This document shows, piece by piece, positions 59,269 to 64,000 of a stretch of DNA of 64,000 nt. This DNA is from CAYRPN01 sp964426135 (lineage in GTDB: Bacteria > Planctomycetota > Phycisphaerae > Phycisphaerales > Phycisphaeraceae): positions 1 through 64,000 of the forward strand of contig CAYRPN010000011.1 in assembly GCA_964426135.1 (NCBI GenBank). Reading direction: 5' to 3'. A program made the translations under genes and the position numbers. A model generated the notes under the pieces. It was not told where the DNA came from. It did no database searches and saw only the letters and a program-made list of their open reading frames with translations. Numbering within the stretch: position 1 is the stretch's first letter; every line of letters starts with the position of its first letter.

Positions 59269-60762
59269 TTGTCGTTCAGCAAATGGCTGAGTGTCGGCGT
59301 CGGAGCGATCACCGCACTGCTGGTGCTGGCGATTCTGTGCTCCGGGTCCGCGCCTCGGCTGCCCGTGGGCGACGGTTCGCTGGGGGGCGCGCTGTTGGTG
59401 GCGGGCTTTGTGGGGAGCCTTCTGGGGCTCGCGCACTGGCTGATCATCAGTCGATTCGAAGCTGAGCTGCGTCGGATGCAGTCGCATCTGGAGCGACTGG
59501 CCAAGACCGAGGGCCGCGAACCCACCGCGCGATTCGGCATGGGTCTGGCGCCGATCGCCGCCGCCGCCGATCACGCCGCCGCTGCGATGCGGGAGCGGAT
59601 CGACCAGCTATCCTCCAAGCGGCGCGAGCTGGAGATTCAGCTTCGCATCGCCGAAGCCGAGCGGCGCCACGCCGAGGCCATTCTCAACTCCATCACCGAC
59701 GCCGTCCTGGTGACCGACGGATTCAACGAACTGTCCCTGGCTAACGACGCCGCCGCGCGAACGCTGGGATTCGACGCGGGCTTCGCCCGTCGGCGACCGA
59801 TCGATCAGGTGGTCAACGATTCCGCGCTGGTCAAACTCATCAAGGACATGCGGGAAACCGCGGCATCGATGCCCGCGCATCGAAGGAACCTGGAGCACCG
59901 ATGCAAGACCGCCGACGGCGAATCCGTCTTCAACGTCACCGTCACCGGCATCAGCGACAACCCGTTTGACTCGGACGGACGGGCCCCGCTGGCGGCGGGT
60001 GCGGGACAGGATGTGGCCGGCGTGGTGACGGTGCTGCGCGACATCACGAGGGAGAAGGAAATCTCCGCGCTCAAGAGCGACTTCGTCTCCAGCGTTTCCC
60101 ACGAACTGCGCACGCCGCTGTCGAGCATCAAGGCTTACGTGGAAATGCTGGTCGATGGCGAAGCCCACGACGAGGAAACCCGCGCCGAGTTCTACAACAT
60201 CATCCAGGCGGAGACCGCCCGCCTTTCGCGCCTGATCGACAACATGCTGAACATCGGCCGCATCGAGTCCGGCGTGATCCGCGCTCAGCGCGAGCAGTTG
60301 TCGCTGCCGGCGCTGGTGCACGACGTGATCGAGGTGATGCGTCCGCAGGCCCGCGCCAAGAACATCGAGCTGCGCGAAAGCTCGCTGCCGGTGTTCTTCC
60401 TCGTGCTGGCGGACAAGGACATGATCTGTCAGGCGACGCTGAACCTGATCAGCAACGCGATCAAGTACACGCCCGCCGGCGGTCGGGTGACCGTGGGCGT
60501 CTGCGTGGATGAGACTGAGCGGCTGGTCCACGTTTCCGTGACCGACACGGGCGTGGGCATTCCCGCCGACGCGATTCCGCATTTGTTCTCCAAGTTCTTC
60601 CGCGTGGACCGTCACCGCAAGCTGGCGCCGGGCACGGGCCTGGGCCTGAATCTGGTGAAGCAGATCATCGAGACGGTGCACGGCGGGAAGGTTTCCGTGG
60701 CAAGTGAGCTGGGATCGGGCAGCATGTTTACGTACAGCCTGCCGCTTGCCGATAACACCTGA
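59269..60762 (+). CDS. PAS-containing membrane sensor histidine kinase
   Basis: The 497-residue kinase has two N-terminal transmembrane helices (about residues 7-24 and 40-60), a coiled coil (RERIDQLSSKRRELEIQLRIAEAERR), a PAS domain (ILNSITDAVLVTDGFNELSLAN, about 140-260), then the H box SSVSHELRTPLSSIKAYVEML, N box LNLISNAIKYTP, G1 DTGVGIP and G2 GTGLGLNLV. It would phosphorylate the response regulator coded just downstream. TTG at 59269 preceded by GGGAG is the apparent start. No other start is near. Confidence 0.93.
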   Translation: MSFSKWLSVGVGAITALLVLAILCSGSAPRLPVGDGSLGGALLVAGFVGSLLGLAHWLIISRFEAELRRMQSHLERLAKTEGREPTARFGMGLAPIAAAADHAAAAMRERIDQLSSKRRELEIQLRIAEAERRHAEAILNSITDAVLVTDGFNELSLANDAAARTLGFDAGFARRRPIDQVVNDSALVKLIKDMRETAASMPAHRRNLEHRCKTADGESVFNVTVTGISDNPFDSDGRAPLAAGAGQDVAGVVTVLRDITREKEISALKSDFVSSVSHELRTPLSSIKAYVEMLVDGEAHDEETRAEFYNIIQAETARLSRLIDNMLNIGRIESGVIRAQREQLSLPALVHDVIEVMRPQARAKNIELRESSLPVFFLVLADKDMICQATLNLISNAIKYTPAGGRVTVGVCVDETERLVHVSVTDTGVGIPADAIPHLFSKFFRVDRHRKLAPGTGLGLNLVKQIIETVHGGKVSVASELGSGSMFTYSLPLADNT

Positions 60763-60794
60763 GGGGGCCGGCGACTGTCAGGAGAGAGTGACCC

Positions 60795-61199
60795 ATGACC
60801 GAATCCAAACGCCTGGTGCTCGTGGTGGACGATGAGTCTCACATTCTGCATGTGGTTAGCTTGAAATTGCGGAACGCGGGATACGAAGTCATCACTGCCG
60901 AAAATGGAGATGAAGGCTTTCATGCCGCTCAGCAGCATCGGCCCGATCTGATCATCACCGATTTTCAGATGCCCGTGCTCAGCGGCGTGGACATGTGCCG
61001 GAAGCTGAAGCAGGACGAACGGACTCGTGCGACACCCGCACTGCTCCTGACGGCGCGCGGCTTCAGTCTGCCTCAAGAGGCGCTCGAGGCGACGAACATC
61101 ATCGCGGTGCTGAGCAAGCCCTTCAGCCCGCGCGAAATCCTGGGCCGCGTGCATGAAGTGCTCGGCTCCTTCACCGCCAGGGAATCGGTTGCATCCTGA
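60795..61199 (+). CDS. Stand-alone CheY-like response regulator
   Basis: The 134-residue receiver has the acidic pair in VLVVDDESHIL (residues 12-13), the phosphorylated Asp in LIITDFQMPVLSG (about residue 56), Thr in LLLTARGF and Lys in LSKPFSP. No output domain is present, so it acts by protein contact. Its stop overlaps the start of the HD-GYP gene (TGATG at 61197-61201), pointing to coupled synthesis and a likely common pathway. Confidence 0.95.
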   Translation: MTESKRLVLVVDDESHILHVVSLKLRNAGYEVITAENGDEGFHAAQQHRPDLIITDFQMPVLSGVDMCRKLKQDERTRATPALLLTARGFSLPQEALEATNIIAVLSKPFSPREILGRVHEVLGSFTARESVAS

Positions 61200-62845
61200 T
61201 GTCCACACGGGTCGCCATTTCGAAGTCCGCTCTGCCCGCGCGGCTCCAGTCGCGCCTGCGCAGTCTCGGCGCGGTCATTGCCGTCGCCGCGGCCGATGGC
61301 GGATGCGTCACCGTCCTGCACAGCGGCGCGCCGCACCGGCTGCACCGCCTGCTGGCGCTCACTCCCGCCTTTGCCGCCGCCGTGCGCCGCGCCTGGCCGA
61401 ATCTGGCGGCGAACCTGGGCGGTTGCGTGGAGGTCTGGCCCCACGTCTGGCTCACGCCGGTCAGCGATGGCAGGCGCCGCCGCGGAAGCGAGGAACTGCC
61501 CGAACAGCTGACCGTCGCCGTTTCCGTCGGCCGCGAGTTCCTCGCCACGGATCAGTTCCGCCTGCTCTGCGACGCCCACCAACTGGACGCCCAGGCCACG
61601 ATCCACGATTCCGCCGCCGCCGCATGGACGACCGCGCACGAAGCGGCCAGGCTCGCGCCCGCGCTTGACTGGATGTTCCAGGATGCGATCGAACTGGAGC
61701 GGCGCGACGGCGAACTGACGGGCCTCAGTTGCGAACTGAGCGAAACCTACGAGGAACTCAGCCTGCTTTACCGGCTCTCCACCAGCATGACGCTGGAGCA
61801 GCAGCCGCAGACGTTCCTCGCCGATGCATGCACGCAATTGCAGGAGACTGCCGGGCTGCGATGGCTGGCGATCCAATTGATCGACGGCGATCCGCGCATG
61901 AACGAGCTGGCGGGCGAAGTCATCACCGGCGGCGGGCTGGCGATCGATAAACCCGCGCTGAAGCGAATCGGCGACGCGCTGATGCGCGCCATGCCGAGCC
62001 CCACCAAGCCGTGGGTCATCGACGACACGACGAAGATCGACGCGCCTGGCCTCGTCCAGGTGTCGCGGTCGGCGCTGGTCGTGCCGATCGTCAGCGACGA
62101 TCATCTGCTGGGCGTGCTGCTGGGCGGCGACAAGAAAGACGGCTCAGAGATCAACTCCATCGACGCCAAGCTCTGCAGCGCGCTGGCCAACAGCCTGGCG
62201 ATCTTCATTGAAAACTTCATGCTGTACGAGGACATGCAGGCCATGTTCATGGGAACGCTGCACGCCCTCACCAGCGCGATCGACGCCAAGGACAGCTACA
62301 CGCACGGCCACTCCGAGCGCGTCGCGCTGATGTCGCGCATGCTCGCCGCCGCCGCCGGTCTCGATGCCCCGACGGTCGAGCGCGTCTACATCGCCGGGCT
62401 GGTGCACGATGTCGGCAAGATCGGCGTGCCCGAGGCGGTGCTGTGCAAACCGGGCAAACTCACGTCGGACGAGTTCGAGCTGGTGAAGATGCATCCGGAA
62501 ATCGGCGCCCGCATCCTGCGCGACATCCGCCAGATGAACAGCCTGATCCCCGGCGTGCTCTATCACCACGAGCGGTGGGATGGCCGGGGTTATCCGCGCG
62601 GGCTGGCGGGGGAGAACATTCCGCTGTTCGGCCGGTTGATCTGCCTGGCGGATTCGTTTGACGCCATGAGTTCCAGCCGGACGTACCGCAAGGGGATGCC
62701 GCACGAGCAGGTGCTGGCGGAGATTGCGCGGTGCGCCGGTTCGCAGTTCGATCCGGACCTGGCGGCGATGTTTGTGAGGCTGGATTTCCGCGAGTATTTC
62801 GACGTCATCGAGAAGCATCAGTCGCAACTGAAACGGAGCGCGTGA
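61199..62845 (+). CDS. GAF and HD-GYP domain c-di-GMP phosphodiesterase-like protein
   Basis: The 548-residue product has an N-terminal region of unknown fold (1-170), a GAF domain (about 195-345, LYRLSTSMTLEQQPQTFLADACTQL...) and an HD-GYP domain (about 350-530). The latter shows KDSYTHGHSERVALMSRM, LVHDVGKIGVPE, MHPEIGARIL, GVLYHHERWDGRGYPRGL and CLADSFDAMSS. The HD and GYP residues are kept, so hydrolysis of c-di-GMP is expected. It neighbours a MshEN-type ATPase, a plausible target of c-di-GMP. Confidence 0.94.
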   Translation: MSTRVAISKSALPARLQSRLRSLGAVIAVAAADGGCVTVLHSGAPHRLHRLLALTPAFAAAVRRAWPNLAANLGGCVEVWPHVWLTPVSDGRRRRGSEELPEQLTVAVSVGREFLATDQFRLLCDAHQLDAQATIHDSAAAAWTTAHEAARLAPALDWMFQDAIELERRDGELTGLSCELSETYEELSLLYRLSTSMTLEQQPQTFLADACTQLQETAGLRWLAIQLIDGDPRMNELAGEVITGGGLAIDKPALKRIGDALMRAMPSPTKPWVIDDTTKIDAPGLVQVSRSALVVPIVSDDHLLGVLLGGDKKDGSEINSIDAKLCSALANSLAIFIENFMLYEDMQAMFMGTLHALTSAIDAKDSYTHGHSERVALMSRMLAAAAGLDAPTVERVYIAGLVHDVGKIGVPEAVLCKPGKLTSDEFELVKMHPEIGARILRDIRQMNSLIPGVLYHHERWDGRGYPRGLAGENIPLFGRLICLADSFDAMSSSRTYRKGMPHEQVLAEIARCAGSQFDPDLAAMFVRLDFREYFDVIEKHQSQLKRSA

Positions 62846-62884
62846 TTGCACGCGGCCGGACATCGGTGCCTGGAGGCGAAGGCA

Positions 62885-63223
62885 ATGAAACTGAGCCAGG
62901 AAAACCTCGGCAATACGTGCGTCTTTCATCTCAAAGGTGACCTGACGATCGATCACATTGACCAGTTCCAGAGCGCCGTCGACGAGCGGTTGGGCAAGCA
63001 GGCGCGCGATTTCGTCATCGAGATGGCCGAGGTGGAGGTGGTGGATTCCAAGGCTCTCGAGGCATTGCTGAAATTGCAGGAAGCCTGCGGCGAACGCCTC
63101 GGGCAGATACGCCTCGTCGGCGTGTCGAGCAACGTGGAGCAGATTCTGAAGATCACCCGGCTCGGCACTCAGTTCGAGCGAGTCAGTACGGTGGACGAGG
63201 CGATCAGGAGCTTGCGAATCTAG
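62885..63223 (+). CDS. STAS-domain anti-sigma factor antagonist-like protein
   Basis: The 112-residue STAS protein reads VFHLKGDLTIDHIDQFQSAVDERL, then FVIEMAEVEVVDSKALEALLKLQEAC. The Ser in VVDSKAL occupies the phosphorylation position of SpoIIAA-like anti-anti-sigma factors, although the next Ser is Lys. It could be controlled by a serine kinase and an RsbU phosphatase such as the one at 40644. ATG 62885 follows GGAGG; TTG 62846 is less likely. Confidence 0.9.
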   Translation: MKLSQENLGNTCVFHLKGDLTIDHIDQFQSAVDERLGKQARDFVIEMAEVEVVDSKALEALLKLQEACGERLGQIRLVGVSSNVEQILKITRLGTQFERVSTVDEAIRSLRI

Positions 63224-63231
63224 GGGTCAAC

Positions 63232-64000
63232 ATGGCGGCGACAACCGAGCATCCAGGGTCCAGGGTCTCGACTCCGACGGTGAAGCCCGTCCGGATCGGC
63301 GATGTGCTGCTTGCCAAGGGCATCATCACGCGCGATCAGCTCGAGCAGGCGCTGGCGGCGCAGAAATCCGCGAGCAAGAGCAAGCTGCTGGGCGAGATTC
63401 TGGTCGAACTCAAGCTGGCGTCGGAGCAGCAGGTGCTCGAGGCGCTGGCGGAGGCGCAGGGCATTCCGTTCGTCCGCGTGCACTCCAAGGTCGCCGACCC
63501 GAAGGTGCTGGAGTTGTTGCCGCGCGAGTTTCTGGACAAGTACGCGGTGATGCCGCTGTTTCAGGTCATGGGCAAGCTGACCGTGGCGGTGCCGGAGCCG
63601 GCCAATGTGTTTCTGATCGAAGAAATTCAGCGGCATGCGAAATGCCCGATTCAACTCGTCGCCGCGACCTCGCATGACATCCGCACGACGCTGCAGGGCT
63701 TCATGCCGCAGGCGAACGTGTTCGTGATCGATGACCTGGTCGACGGTCTGAGCGACGACGCCATGCAGGTCGTCGAGCAACAGCAGGACATCGGCAACTT
63801 CGACGACTCGGCCGCCGGCGAATCGCCGGTGATCAAGCTCGTGAACTACGTGATCTTCAGCGCGGTGACCGACGGCGCCAGCGACATTCACATCGAACCG
63901 AGCGAGAAGATGCTGCGCGTGCGCTACCGCGTGGACGGCGCGATGTTCGAGAAGATTCGTCCGCCGTACCAGATGACCGCCGCGATCGTCAGCCGCATCA
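63232..64000 (+). CDS. PilB/GspE assembly ATPase, N-terminal part (cut by window edge)
   Basis: The first 256 residues are visible. Residues about 20-150 form a MshEN/GspE-N type domain: VRIGDVLLAKGIITRDQLEQALAAQ, then LLGEILVELKLASEQQVLEALAEAQ, with the RLGxxLL-G-QL-AL-Q pattern that binds c-di-GMP in MshE. Then SPVIKLVNYVIFSAVTDGASDIHIEPSEKMLRVRYRVDG opens the ATPase. It drives pilus assembly or secretion. The Walker motifs lie beyond the window. Only nine bases separate it from the STAS gene. Confidence 0.93.
   Translation, partial: MAATTEHPGSRVSTPTVKPVRIGDVLLAKGIITRDQLEQALAAQKSASKSKLLGEILVELKLASEQQVLEALAEAQGIPFVRVHSKVADPKVLELLPREFLDKYAVMPLFQVMGKLTVAVPEPANVFLIEEIQRHAKCPIQLVAATSHDIRTTLQGFMPQANVFVIDDLVDGLSDDAMQVVEQQQDIGNFDDSAAGESPVIKLVNYVIFSAVTDGASDIHIEPSEKMLRVRYRVDGAMFEKIRPPYQMTAAIVSRI

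Overview
The window is a high-GC bacterial chromosome segment, most likely from a planctomycete of the Phycisphaerae type. This is inferred from gene content, not from a marker gene: DUF1080 and TIGR02604-type exported proteins, a ThiD2-ThiE fusion, an H4MPT-type methylene dehydrogenase, membrane proteins with a CxxC...CPxCG zinc ribbon, and an Nramp-like carrier without the classical metal motifs. No rRNA, tRNA or CRISPR array was seen. The left edge cuts an IS701-like transposase, the right edge cuts a PilB/GspE ATPase, and a 100-N gap lies at 59089-59188.

Layout. 1-8 kb: transposase fragment, Nramp-like carrier, purB, an ECF sigma factor with a putative membrane anti-sigma factor, and a nucleotide-sugar epimerase. 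8-18 kb: lipB, thiD2-thiE, a 2144-residue exported protein ending in a strong terminator, and a higBA toxin-antitoxin pair. 18-28 kb: a zinc MDR dehydrogenase, nadK, a UDP-sugar dehydrogenase, an Rrf2 regulator, an oversized valS and gdhA. 28-50 kb: mostly single genes: PP2C phosphatase, TIGR02604 protein, BtpA, mtd with a PhoD-like lipoprotein, PrcB-like lipoprotein, trmB, DUF1080, AI-2E exporter, RsbU/SpoIIE phosphatase, beta-helix protein, DinB, msrP and PQQ-propeller proteins. 50.5-64 kb: a type IV pilus/type II secretion locus (two pilins, pilM, pilN, pilO, pilP-like, secretin, TPR lipoprotein). It continues into a histidine kinase, response regulator, HD-GYP protein, STAS protein and an assembly ATPase whose N-terminus looks like a c-di-GMP-binding MshEN domain. 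This suggests that pilus assembly is tied to c-di-GMP and phosphorelay control.

The most unusual property of the window is its non-coding DNA. Between genes lie many copies of several families of degenerate 7-10 bp tandem arrays and perfect hairpins, often as inverted arms around a short core and often nested in one another. The same families also occur in frame inside essential genes: valS carries about seven such inserts, and lipB, thiE, a TIGR02604 gene and a beta-helix gene carry one each. The pilus operon from pilM to the secretin is nearly free of them. This repeat system is the best candidate for something undescribed.
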